DNA of 64,000 nt, taken from contig NC_087063.1 in NCBI RefSeq assembly GCF_963678635.1, forward strand, positions 62,665,290 to 62,729,289. The letters are read 5' to 3'. Below, piece by piece: positions 11,158 through 22,345 of the stretch (position 1 is its first letter; every line of letters starts with the position of its first letter). The position numbers and the translations under genes are program-made. Source of the stretch: Symsagittifera roscoffensis. Its lineage: Eukaryota > Xenacoelomorpha > Acoela > Convolutidae. The notes under the pieces were generated by a model that had not been told where the DNA came from, did no database searches, and saw only the letters and a list, made by a program, of their open reading frames with translations.

Positions 11158-12930
11158 AGAGTGTCTAAGCTGAGAAGGTTCAGTAATAAAGCAACTTCAA
11201 TTTCTAACAGATCTGTAAGAAAAGTTTTTTACCGGAAAAGAGTTCACGATTACGAGACACTTACTCTGACACGCATAATGAACATTTTTGTAAACTTTTT
11301 ATGGTATATATGGTTTTTTGTGTTTAACAAAAAGCAAAACAAGGATAGCCGGCAAGTGGCACAGAATGTTCCGACCATAGCCTTAAAAAATACGTTTTTT
11401 TTCCAAAATACTGTCGTTTTGTTTTCGGCGTGGTGTGATAAAAGGAGCTGAACCAAAAAAACTTGAGATTAGGTATATTCGATAGTCTTAGTAAATATGT
11501 TACGCAGTTTTTTGAAACTTTGAAAATTTTAATTCCAAAAAGGCGCGAAATACTCAAACTAAACTAAGGTTACTCGAGTTACAAAAATATTCATATAAAT
11601 AAACGTTATAACGTTTTAAATTGAGCTACTGTAAGCTTTTGAGCAGTTAAAGCTTGACTGCTCCCTCGCTTTATTCGCTCGAAATAAGACGAAAAATCAA
11701 AAATTTCAAATCGGTTTTTCGCGACACGGTGAGAAATTTTTTAATGTGGTTCGAATCACAACTGTGAAGCCTTTGATATGATATATCACTTAACCCAGTC
11801 CGATGATTATTAGTGGTACCTGATTTTGCGTGAAAAAAAACACACCCGAATACAAAGTTCCTCCCCATTTTCAATGATCGGAACAAAAAGCAAAACGATG
11901 GCTAACTAAATTCACTCAGGCTACAATACGAAAGCATCAAAATAAAATAGCTGTACACTTAACAAACCAACCAGTAACTAAGCGGTCAGAATTTGTATCT
12001 GAAACCAAATATTACTCTCAGTTTATTTTTTTTCGAAAACCAACACATTTCTTGGTTTAAGTCGAAGGCGAGCTTTCTATCAATTACCATAAATTACAGA
12101 AATAACATGGCAAGCTAATATGCATACAATGAGACGAAAGCACTAAATTGAGAAAATGATATTAAAATTATCAAAAGAGCTAGATCTACCAAAACCTAAA
12201 TAAGTTTTCCTCAAGTTGAGAAACTCAAGTTCGATAAGTTTTTTTAAATCAAATTTTTTTTTTGCAAAAAATGAAAAAATGATTTAAAAATGCCACATCT
12301 CGAATACCAAAATAATTTGAGCCTTTATACTTGGACGCTAAATTTGCAGCCCTTGAGTGTACGCTGATAGCACCCCACTATAGGGTTGACAAATTCAATA
12401 TTTATTAAGTAAATTGTGAAACAAAAACTTTGATAGTATTACATTGCGAATAAAGGAAAAATGTAAGAGTTACAGCATTCCAGCTCCAACAAATTTTGAA
12501 CCGCTGACTTGAGTAAGCTTTTCAGCTCTTGCAAAACTTTGGCCTTTTAACAGACCAACATGAGACTTCTTAAACATGTGCCAAATGAAACTTCTTCAGC
12601 GTTTTAATATACGATACAGCTAAAACGTGCAAAAACACTTTCGTTGAATATGCAAAAAATAATACGTTGAAAAAGTTCAAACATGCAAACATAGAGTTCT
12701 CTTATACATGTCAACATAGGGACTTCTTAAACATGTGTCACATGAAACGCCAATTAAATAAAAGATCGATTACAAGCAATTAAAAAGAAACTAGCGTTTA
12801 ATGCACCTCCGGTGCTTCGAAAAATTTCGACAGCTCATGAAAAACCGCATATATTGGAAACAACATCTGCAAACTTTTAGTGTACTCTGACTGCACCCAA
12901 TTATAGGGTTGGTAATTTCGAACTTTTTAA

Positions 12931-13100
12931 TCTATTATATATTTAAATGCGGGCTTCACTATCTCGCCATGTTTAAGCGTTTTCAACGTATTATTTTTGC
13001 ATGTTTAAGCCATATCGTATGTTGCAATGCTTAAGAAAATTTTTAGATTTTCCAAATTATGCAAAATGAACAAATTCAAATTTAGGCCAAATGAATCTTT
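12931..13100 (+). mobile_element. Helitron-like 5' terminus in copy 1
   Basis: Starts TCTATTATATATTTAAATGC immediately after an A and continues GGGCTTCACTATCTCGCC. This is the reverse complement of the ends at 7.9 and 45.6 kb. Diverged array units precede it at 12290-12440 and 12830-12925, so pieces of more than one element abut here. Confidence 0.5.
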
Positions 13101-13302
13101 TCCAAAAATCATTCCAAATCTCGCTGATAAATATTCAACGTATTGTTTTGTGTGCGCAGTTTTACTGCGCTATTGCATATTGGTTCTTTTCTTTGTGCAG
13201 CGCATTATAGCTACACTTGAATAATCGCTATGTTATTTTGTTATTTGTGAATTGAAGTTAGGGGGTCAAGGGGGCGATTCTCCTTATATATTAACACAAC
13301 CC

Positions 13303-13375
13303 CCACCCCCTCCAACCCCCCCCCCCCCCCACACACACACACGCATTATATTACCCCTCCCCCTCCCCCTAGCCC
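13303..13375. repeat. C-rich/CA simple repeat
   Basis: Poly-C run followed by (CA)n and CCCCTCCC tracts. The equivalent tract in copy 2 (about 16517-16580) differs in run lengths. Confidence 0.9.
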
Positions 13376-13407
13376 AAACATAACTTCTATTAAGCATTCA
13401 AATTTGA

Positions 13408-13509
13408 CATCATTCTCTGGAATTAGTTCAAGGCTTCAAGGCATCATTCTCTGGAATTAGTTCAAGGCTTCAAGGCATCATTCTCTGGAATTAGTTCAAG
13501 GCTTCAAAA
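13408..13509. repeat. 34-bp minisatellite, three units
   Basis: Units start at 13408, 13442 and 13476 with the core CATCATTCTCTGGAATTAGT. The copy-2 counterpart is at about 16617-16718, with substitutions. Confidence 0.9.
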
Positions 13510-14165
13510 TCTACACTCGGAGCGAATAAGACCACTTACTGCAATAAGTAGAGAGCAATAACACTGCAAACGCAACTGAATTTTTTATTTCAAGAATATA
13601 GCTATAATGCAAGAAATGCCTGCCGAGGCCAGTCCCTAATTTCTCCCACTGCCCCATTTGATTTTGCCACGACTCAAGAACTGCCCCCCCCCCTCCGCTC
13701 AACTAGAAGCACGTTATGGCACCCTAACCAACGCTGCCCTGCCCTTCTTTAGAGGAGGGGAGGGCAAGGTAGCCTAGGCATGTTTTTTTTCTTTTTTCAT
13801 ACTTTTTGAACTTAATTATTACCGAGGCCATGCCCTCAAGGTTATCGGAGATTAACGATTTTTTGGCTTAATTTTTATCGGTTTGTCTGTCTGAAGCCTA
13901 TTAATTAGTTGAAAACTGGTTAGTTGGCTGACTAATGTACACACACTACCCTATCCTAGCGCACCCGACCCTGACCCACCCACCCACAGCTCCGTTTTTT
14001 TACTGGAGAGCGAGGTCACTGGTCATTTCTGTTTTTGAGTGCGGACAGCTTTTTCATTAAGTGAAGGTCAACTGTTTGTGTTTTGGACCCAGAATGCTTT
14101 TTCAAAGTAAATAGTTTTGTGCGCGTTGTTTCTGCGGCATTCAATATTAATTCTGATTTTTGTGT

Positions 14166-17100
14166 ATAAGCTTAAACTATTAAGGCCGTTGTTTTTTAGG
14201 CGAAAAACAAACAAAAAAGGAAAATATACAAAGTTAGGGCTAGAAAATCACAGGAGTAAACCAAAAACACTTGCATTACGATGAAATTTTTAAAATCAAT
14301 TTCATAGATACTGAAAAACGGTAGCCAGCCGGTACTTGAACTTCAGACCTCGGGCTGCAAAGGCTACAGCGTTACCTCTAGACTAAGTAATAAAGAGTGT
14401 CTAAGCTGAGAAGGTTCAGTAATAAAGCAACTTCAATTTCTAACAGATCTGTAAGAAAAGTTTTTTTTACCGGAAAACAGTTCACGACTACGAGACACTT
14501 ACTCTGACAAGCATAATGAACATTTTTGTAAACTTTTTATGTGTTTAACAAAAAGCAAAACAAGGATAGCCGGCAAGTGGCACAGAATGTTCCGACCATA
14601 GCCTTAAAAATACGTTTTTTTTCCAAAAAACTGTCGTTTTGTTTTCGGCGTGGTGTGATAAAAAGAGCTGAACAAAAAAAACTTGAGATTAGGTATATTC
14701 GATAGTCTTAGTAAATATGTTATGCAGTTTTTTGAAACTTTGAAAATTTTAATTCCAAAAAGGCGCGAAATACTCAAACTAAACTAAGGTTACTCGAGTT
14801 ACAAAAATATTCATATAAATAAACGTTATAACGTTTTAAATTGAGCTACTGTAAGCTTTTGAGCAGTTAAAGCTTGACTGCTCCCTCGCTTTATTCGCTC
14901 GAAATAAGACGAAAAATCAAAAATTTCAAATCGGTTTTTCGCGACACGGTGAGAAATTTTTTAATGTGGTTCGAATCACAACTGTGAAGCCTTTGATATG
15001 ATATATCACTTAACCCAGTCCGATGATTATTAGTGGTACCTGATTTTGCGTGAAAAAAAACACACCCGAATACAAAGTTCCTCCCCATTTTCAATGATCG
15101 GAACAAAAAGCAAAACGATGGCTAACTAAATTCACTCAGGCTACAATACGAAAGCATCAAAATAAAATAGCTGTACACTTAACAAACCAACCAGTAACTA
15201 AGCGGGCAGAATTTGTATCTGAAACCAAATATTACTCTCAGTTTATTATTTTTCAAAACCAACACATTTCTTGGTTTAAGTCGAAGGCGAGCTTTCTATC
15301 AATTACCATAAATTACAGAAATAACATGGCAAGCTAATATGCATACAATGAGACGAAAGCACTAAATTGAGAAAATGATATTAAAATTATCAAAAGAGCT
15401 AGATCTACCAAAACCTAAATAAGTTTTCCTCAAGTTGAGAAACTCAAGTTCGATAAGTTTTTTTAAATCAAATTTTTTTTTGCAAAAAATGAAAAAATGA
15501 TTTAAAAATGCCACATCTCGAATACCAAAATAATTTCAGCCTTTATACTTGGACGCTAAATTTGCAGCCCTTGAGTGTACGCTGATAGCACCCCACTATA
15601 GGGTTGACAAATTCAATATTTATTAAGTAAATTGTGAAACAAAAACTTTGATAGTATTACATTGCGAATAAAGAAAAAATGTAAGAGTTACAGCATTCCA
15701 GCTCCAACAAATTTTGAACCGCTGACTTGAGTAAGCTTTTCAGCTCTTGCAAAACTTTGGGCTTTTAACAGACCAACATGAGACTTCTTAAACATGTGCC
15801 AAATGAAATTTCTTCAGCGTTTTAATATACGATACAGCTAAAACGTGCAAAAACACTTTCGTTGAATATGCAAAAAATAATACGTTAAAAAAGTTTAAAC
15901 ATGCAAACATAGAGTTCTCTTATACATGTCAACATAGGGACTTCTTAAACATGTGTCACATGAAACGCCAATTAAATAAAAGATCGATTACAAGCAATTA
16001 AAAAGAAACTAGCGTTTAACGCACCTCCGGTGCATCGAAAAATTTCGACAGCTCATGAAAAACCGCATATATTGGAAACAACATCTGCAAACTTTTAGTG
16101 TACTCTGACTGCACCCAATTATAGGGTTGGTAATTTCGAACTTTTTAATCTATTATATATTTAAATGCGGGCTTCACTATCTCGCCATGTTTAAGCGTTT
16201 TCAACGTATTATTTTTGCATGTTCAAGCCATATCGTATGTTGCAATGCTTAAGAAAATTTTTAGATTTTCCAAATTATGCAAAATGAACAAATTCAAATT
16301 TAGGCCAAATGAATCTTTTACAAAAATCATTCCAAATCTCGCTGATAAATATTCAACGTATTGTTTTGTGTGCGTAATTTTACTGCGCTATTGCATATTG
16401 GTTCTTTTCTTTATAGGCAGCGCATTATAGCTACACTTGAATAATCGCTATGTTATTTTGTTATTTGTGAATTGCAATTAGGGGTCAAGGGGGCGATTCT
16501 CCTTACATAATAACACAACCCCCACCCCCCCACACACGCATTATATTACCCCTCCCCCTCCCCCCCCCCCCCCCTAACCCTGACCCAAACATAGCTTCTA
16601 TAAGCATTCAAATTTGATATCATTCTCTAGAATTAGTTCAAGGCTTCACGGCATCATTCTCTGGAATTAGTTTAAGGCTTCAAGGCATCATTCTCTGGAA
16701 TTAGTTCAAGGCTTCAAAATCTACACTCGGAGCGAAAAAGACCACTTACTGCAGTAAGTAGAGAGCAAAAACACTGCAAACGCAATTGCATTTTTTATTT
16801 CAAGAATATAGCTATAATGCAAGAACAGCCTGCCGCGGCCAGTCCCTAATTTCTCCCACTGCCCCATTTGATTTTGCCACGACTCATGAACTGCCCCCCC
16901 CCCCCCTCCGCTCAACTAGAAGCACGTTATGGCACCCTAACCAACGCTGCCCTGCGCTTCTTTAGAGGAGGGGAGGGCAAGGTAGCCTAGGCATGTTTTT
17001 TTTTCTTTTTTCATACTTTTTGAACTTAATTATTACCGAGGCCATGCCCTCAAGGTTATCGGAGATTAATGATTTTTTGGCTTAATTTTAATCGGTTTGT

Positions 17101-17389
17101 CTGTCTGAGTGCCTATTAATTAGTTGAAAACTGGTTAGTTGGCTGACTAATGTACACACACTACCCTATCCTAGCGCACCCGACCCTGACCCACCCACGC
17201 ACAGCTCCGTTTTTTTTTTACTGGAGAGCGAGGTCACTGGTCATTTCTGTTTTTCAGTGCAGACAGCTTTTTCATTAAGTGAAGGTCAACTGTTTGTGTT
17301 TTGGACCCAGAATGCTTTTTCAACGTAAATAGTTTTGTGCGCGTTGTTTCTGCGGCATTCAATATTGATTCTGATTTTTGTGTATAGCG
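14166..17389. repeat. 3.2-kb tandem duplication, copy 2
   Basis: Head-to-tail second copy of 10921-14165, ending at TTTTTGTGTATAG near 17386, where copy 1 runs into the start of copy 2. Offsets fall from 3,245 to 3,210 along the block because of small deletions. Its Helitron-like terminus is at 16149 and its minisatellite at 16617-16718. Confidence 0.9.
14327..14394 (-). pseudogene. tRNA-like sequence, second copy
   Basis: Duplicate of the relic at 11090-11157 with several substitutions. The changes fall partly in the anticodon arm (GCTGT…GCAGC still pairs with one G-T), which is compatible with drift after duplication. Confidence 0.4.
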
Positions 17390-17395
17390 CTGTTT

Positions 17396-17560
17396 TTCTC
17401 CCCAACCCTAACCTACCCTACCCTACCCTACCCTACCCTACCTTACCCTACCCTACCCTACCCGACCCGACCCGACCCGACCTTACCCTACCCTACCCTA
17501 GGGGATACGGTGGGGTAGGTTAAGGTATGCTAGGGTAGGGTATGGTTGGGTAGACCAAGG
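17396..17560. repeat. Degenerate CCCTA pentamer repeat with inverted GGGTA tail
   Basis: About 20 tandem CCCTA/CCCGA pentamers on the plus strand (17405-17500) are followed by GGGTAGG-type repeats (17510-17560). The inverted arrangement could fold into a hairpin. It resembles, but is not, canonical TTAGGG telomere repeat. Confidence 0.9.
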
Positions 17561-17825
17561 GAGGGAAGGATGGTTGAGCAAATCAATTCAAACGAGGTCA
17601 TTGGTAAATATGTGATATTTTCAATTGGAGGTTTCTGTTGCTGACCCTGAGTGTGACCTGTTGTCTTCAGTTAATGCTGATAATAACGCGAATTCGAAAA
17701 AACCTTGACTACCAATTTAAGCAAACTATCAGACTAAACCCACCCGTCCCTGACCTTTGATCCTGATCATTCGTCTCGAACTTTTGTCCAGCGTTAAGTC
17801 TCTTCAATTTGTGATTCTCTAGAAA

Positions 17826-18125
17826 ATGTCATCAGTTGTAGGCACCGTAAGTGGCCTCTAAGACAGTTTTAAAAACATTTTTGTTGGCGCAAATAATGAT
17901 TTAAATTACGCAATAAATCGCCTGGATACCTCTCTCCAGGACAGTATAGACTCCCTCAAAAACGATCCGGACATCTCAGATGCCGAAAAGTTTGCCCGGC
18001 TCTCACGTAAAGTGAGGAAAAATTCCTCTATGCAAGACATAAAAAAACAGTTAAAAAACTTTAAACAGGGTGAAAAGACCACTTCTAAAATTCAATTCTG
18101 CTGCATTAAATCTCATCATTTATAA
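17826..18125 (+). CDS. Small open frame upstream of duplicated gene, possibly its 5' exon
   Basis: From ATG 17826 the frame reads MSSVVGTVSGL, meets TAA at codon 12, then continues open for about 85 codons (SFKNIFVGANNDLNYAINRL…). The content is helical and charged, with a KNDPDISDAEKFARL segment, so it looks protein-like. A phase-1 donor (AAACAGG|GTGAAAAG) occurs near 18068. It may be the first coding exon of the 18144-18881 gene with a nonsense change, but no matching phase-1 acceptor is visible. Not recognised. Confidence 0.3.
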
Positions 18126-18143
18126 CATCAACCCGAGTAACCC

Positions 18144-18881
18144 GGGATTGCAATGCCTGGTGGACCTCGAGGAGTCCGATGACGATTTGCCTTCTGGACG
18201 TCTCATGCCACGGAGACACAACAGAAGTCATCCCCGCGCCTCATCAAGTGGAGCTTTTGCTGGGACATCGAGTAAGTTTAATCAATTATATCCCTGCTTG
18301 GATTTTTCAATATTACGGGTTCGAATAGTACTATTCTTTTTCTAGAGAACAGTAGTAAAAGTAAGAAGAAACCTGTTAAATCGGTGAAGCTGGTGTTGAA
18401 AGAAGCGGATTCCTCTGAGGAAGGGTCCATTGCACCAAGAATGCTGCAAGTAACATCAAAGCGTGAGTCAGTGACAGTGGCACAACAGGCTTCCTCGAGC
18501 GCACCCTTTAAAGAAGCAGACCCAGAGGCAGCGACAGAAAAACCAGAGGCACAGTCTTCTTCGAGCGCACCACTCGAAGACAAAGAGCTAGAGGCGGTGA
18601 CAGTGACTCCACAGGTAAAACACAAAGAGCTGGAGGCAGTTACTATGAATCCAGTGGCGCAAAAGGCTTTATCGAGCACACCAATTCAAGTCAGAGGGAT
18701 GGACGCCGAGACGAAACCATCAGTAGTCGAAGTGTCCATCAGTATTCGAAGTGTCGAAAAAGAAAGGGCTAAAAAGCACAAGGTCACTATATCAACAAGA
18801 TCTCAGCCCAAGAAGTCCAAAAAGGCGAAAAAGTCCACGAAAGATATAGAGAGGAGGGAGAGATATCGGATTAGTCTTTAA
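18144..18881 (+). CDS. Two-exon disordered, lysine/serine-rich protein (copy 1)
   Basis: Exon 18144-18271, intron 18272-18345 (GTAAGT…TTTTTCTAG, 74 nt, phase 1), exon 18346-18881. Splicing keeps one frame: an acidic start (VDLEESDDDLPSG), a basic patch (RLMPRRHNRSHPR), then Lys-rich and Glu/Ala/Ser-rich low-complexity sequence with repeated 'KELEAVT' phrases. It closes with a strongly basic segment (QPKKSKKAKKSTKD). The composition suggests an intrinsically disordered nuclear protein; no domain is recognised. The 5' start is unresolved. Compared with copy 2, a small indel changes the last dozen residues. The minus-strand frame over the same bases (18278-18679) is a compositional shadow. Confidence 0.55.
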
Positions 18882-19079
18882 TCTTTGAGTCGCTAATCTT
18901 TCTGTTTCTATGTAATTTAACTTAAGATCATCAAGTTGTCAAAAACTTTTATATTTTAATTCAACTTGGTGTTTTCATGGAATTGTTTTTCTTTTCTCAA
19001 AGATGTTTGAAAGAAAATTGTAAGCTTAGGAACGAAGAGATAGCTAAAAGAAACGATTTTTGCAGCATTTTAATCTATA

Positions 19080-19850
19080 CATGTGTTCATCTACTCTATC
19101 TCATTAACTATCTATCTCTCCTTTTAACTAGTTTTTCTTCGGTCTTTTTTATCTAATTTATGGGTCTCCCTATTTTACCTAACTCTTTGTTTGTCTTTCT
19201 ATGTATCTTGAATTTTTCAACTAATTTTTTATGATCTATTCTTTTCATCTATTTTTAGCTATGTTTTCATCTGTCTCCAATCTATCTTTTTAAAAGATTT
19301 CAAATAGTCTTTTTTTTACGTTTCTTGCTATATTTTTTTTCAATCTGAAGTTTATCATCTAACGTAATTTTTTGCCTGATTTTGAACAATCTATAATCTA
19401 ATTTTCAAAACATCTTTATAGTCTAATTTTTAAAACATCTTTTATTTTATTTCTTTTCAACAATTTTTTAATTGAATTAATTGATCTTTTTCTCTGTCAA
19501 TTTTCAATTTAAATTTCACCTAACTTTTTCATCTTTTTTTTTTCAATTAATCGTTTCAATCTATCTTTTCCGTTCATCTTTTCAATCTTATTTTTGGCAT
19601 CTTATTTTTAAATTTCTCTTTTTAATTAACTTTGCAATTTATCTTTTAGTCCTGTTTAGTCTCTTTCTATCATGTTACTAGAGTTTTTTTTTTGTTTTGT
19701 CTGTCTTATCTATCTTCTTAAGGTATCTTTTTGATCTCCTTTTATCTTCTTAAAAATTTTTTGATCTCCTCTATCTTTTTCGAACTTTTTAGTCTTTCGT
19801 TTCACCAAACTTTTTTCACTCCAATAACCATCTTAACTATCATTCAAGCC
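19080..19850. repeat. Pyrimidine-rich degenerate ATCTTTT tract
   Basis: About 750 bp of plus-strand T/C-rich sequence built from loose repeats such as TCTATCTTTT and AATCTAATTTTT. It links the gene's 3' flank to the satellite and is duplicated at 21560-22345. Confidence 0.8.
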
Positions 19851-20624
19851 ATCTCTTTTCATCTACAAATTTGGAGTCTTTTACCAAGCAATGCTTTCAT
19901 CACTTACGAATCTGTTTTAAGCTTAAAGCCGCTTCGGCCTTTTTAAACTTCTCTTGAATTCAGTTCTGGTGATGGTCTCTTTACACTGAAACCTGTATAA
20001 AAGTTGGTTTGATATCTCAAATTGTACCTCTTGAAAATTTTGTTGAATGCTCTCCTTTTAAAATCTTGAAAAAAATCAATGATTAAAACCTCATTTGATC
20101 ATTTTATTTGAATTCTCTACACATTCAATGAGATCATCACATGGGACTGTTTGCTCGAATTTTGATTCAATTCAATGTAATTGTGATCGAATTCAGATCC
20201 GATAATTTTTTCATCTCATTGAACTTAATACAAAAAGGTACTTTTATACCTCATTATGTCCTCTCTTGAAAAACAGCTTGAGTGATTCCTCTCTTTGAAC
20301 TCTGAAATAATTCAAAGAATTACATCTCTTTTCATCTACAAATTTGGAGTCTTTTACCAAGCAATGCTCCCATCACTTACGAATCTGTATTAAGCTTTAA
20401 GCCACTTCGGCCTTTTTAAACTTCTCTCGAATTCAGTTTTGGTGATTGTCTCTTTACACTGAAACCTGTATAAAAAGTGGTTTGATATCTCAAATTGTAC
20501 CTCTTGAAAATTTTGTTGAATGCTCTCCTTTTAAAAACTTGAAAAAAATCAATGATTAAAACCTCATTTGATCACTTTATTTGAAGTCTCTACCCATTCA
20601 GTGAGATCATCACATGGACTGTTT
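19850..20624. repeat. ~475-bp satellite, first block
   Basis: About one and two-thirds units of the satellite that dominates 22.3-31.7 kb. It is cut within the phrase GACTGTTT, where the second gene copy starts. Confidence 0.9.
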
Positions 20625-21356
20625 GGGATTGCAATGCCTGGTGGACCTCGAGGAGTCCGATGACGATTTGCCTTCTGGACGTCTCATGCCACGGAGACAC
20701 AACAGAAGTCATCCCCGCGCCTCATCAAGTGGAGCTTTTGCTGGGACATCGAGTAAGTTTAATCAATCATATCCCTGCTTGGATTTTTCAATATTACGGG
20801 TTCGAATAGTACTATTCTTTTTCTAGAGAACAGTAGTAAAAGTAAGAAGAAACCTGTTAATTCGGTGAAGCTGGTGTTGAAAGAAGATGATTCCTCTGAG
20901 GAAGGGTCCATTGCACCAAGAATGCTGCAAGTAACATCAACGCGTGAGGCAGTGACAGTGGCACAACAGGCTTCCTTGAGCGCACCCTTTAAAGTAGCAG
21001 ACCCAGAGGCAGCGACAAAAAATCCAGAGGCACAGTCTTCTTCGAGCGCACCACTCGAAGACAAAGAGCTAGAGGCGGTGACAGTGACTCCACAGGTAAA
21101 ACACAAAGAGCTGGAGGCAGTTACTATGAATCCAGTGGCGCAAAAGGCTTTATCGAGCACACCAATTCAAGTCAGAGGGATGGACGCCGAGACGAAACCA
21201 TCAGTAGTCGAAGTGTCCATCAGTAGTCGAAGTGTCGAAAAAGAAAGGACTAAAAAGCACAAGGTCACTATATCAACAAGATCTCAGCCCAAGAAGTCCA
21301 AAAAAGCTAAAAAGTCCACGAAAGATGATAGAGAGGAGAAGGAGATATCGGATTAG
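20625..21356 (+). CDS. Second, 5'-truncated copy of the disordered-protein gene
   Basis: Homologous to 18144-18881 from the exact base GGGATTGCAATG onward, offset 2,481. Exon 20625-20752, intron 20753-20826, exon 20827-21356; both splice sites are preserved. The frame stays open to a stop giving the end DREEKEISD, unlike copy 1. There is no homologue of the 17.8-18.1 kb upstream frame; satellite DNA abuts directly. Differences between copies are scattered substitutions. It may be non-functional for lack of a promoter, although the coding frame is intact. Confidence 0.5.
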
Positions 21357-21559
21357 TCTTTAATCTTTGAGTCGCTAATCTTTCTGTTTCTATGTAATTT
21401 AACTTAAGATCATCAAGTTGTCTAAAACTTTTATATTTTAATTCAACTTGGTATTTTCATGGAATTGTTTTTCTTTTCTCAAAGATGTTCGAAAGAAAAT
21501 TGTAAGCTTAGGAACGAAGAGATAGCTAGAAGAATCGATTTTTGCAGCATTTAAATCTA

Positions 21560-22345
21560 TACATGTGTTCATCTACTCTATCTCATTAACTATCTATCTC
21601 TCCTTTTAACTAATTTTTCTTCGGTCTTTTTTATCTAATTTATGGGTCTCCCTATTTTACCTAACTCTTTGTTTGTCTTTCTATGTATCTTGAATTTTTT
21701 CAACTAATTTTTTATGATCTATTCTTTTCATCTATTTTTTAAACTATATTTTCATCTGTCTCCAATCTATCTTTTTAAAAGATTTCAAATAATCTTTTTT
21801 ACGTTTTTTTCAAGTTTCTAGCTATATTTTTTTCAATCTCATGAGTTTATCGTATTAAGTAATTTTTTGCCTGATTTTGAACAATCTATAATCTAATTTT
21901 CAAAACATCTTTATAGTCTAATTTTTAAAACATCTTTTATTTTATTTCTTTTCAACAATTTTTTTAATTGAAATAATTTATCTTTTTGTCTGTCAATTTT
22001 CAATTTAAATTTCACTTAAATTTTTCATCATTTTTTTTCAATTAATCGTTTCAATCTATCTTTTCCGTTCATCTTTTTAATCTAATTTTTGGCATCTAAT
22101 TTTTTAATTTCTCTTTTTAATTAACTTTTCAATTTATCTTTTAGTCCTGTTTAGTCTCTTTCTATCATGTTACTAGAGTTTTTTTGTTTTGTCTGTCTTA
22201 TCTATCTTCCTAAGGTATCTTCTGATCTTTTTTTTATCTTCTTAGTAATTTTTTTGATCATCTCTTTTTCTTTTCCGAACTTTCTAGTCTTTCGTGTCAC
22301 TAAACTTTTTTCACTCTAATAACTATCTTAACTATCATTCAAGCC
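21560..22345. repeat. Pyrimidine-rich tract, second copy
   Basis: Duplicate of 19080-19850 with small indels in T runs; it leads into the main satellite array. Confidence 0.8.

Larger units (their letters stand above)
10921..14165. repeat. 3.2-kb tandem duplication, copy 1
   Basis: Begins ATAAGCTTAAACTATTTAGG and is followed directly by a second copy beginning at 14166. The two are near-identical over their length, with small indels (about 25 bp fewer between 11290 and 11330 in copy 2, changes in C runs). The block holds a tRNA-like relic, a Helitron-like terminus, a 34-bp minisatellite and C-rich tracts, but no convincing gene. High identity implies a recent event. Confidence 0.9.

Noticed and set aside
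11161-11557. Overlapping short ORFs in the 3.2-kb duplication
   Set aside because: Broken by indels in the second copy and without domain content; only 11671-11886 is preserved, simply through recent duplication.
17396-17560. Telomere fusion point
   Set aside because: The unit is CCCTA, not TTAGGG-type, and the order is C-rich then G-rich, opposite to a head-to-head telomere fusion.
17826-18068. Bacterial type III needle-like protein
   Set aside because: Length and helical hairpin pattern are similar, but there is an in-frame stop and a eukaryotic context; similarity is too weak.
18278-18679. 133-codon minus-strand ORF (also at 20759-21160)
   Set aside because: Lies antisense over the spliced gene and its intron; Ser/Ala-rich composition follows from the sense strand's codons.
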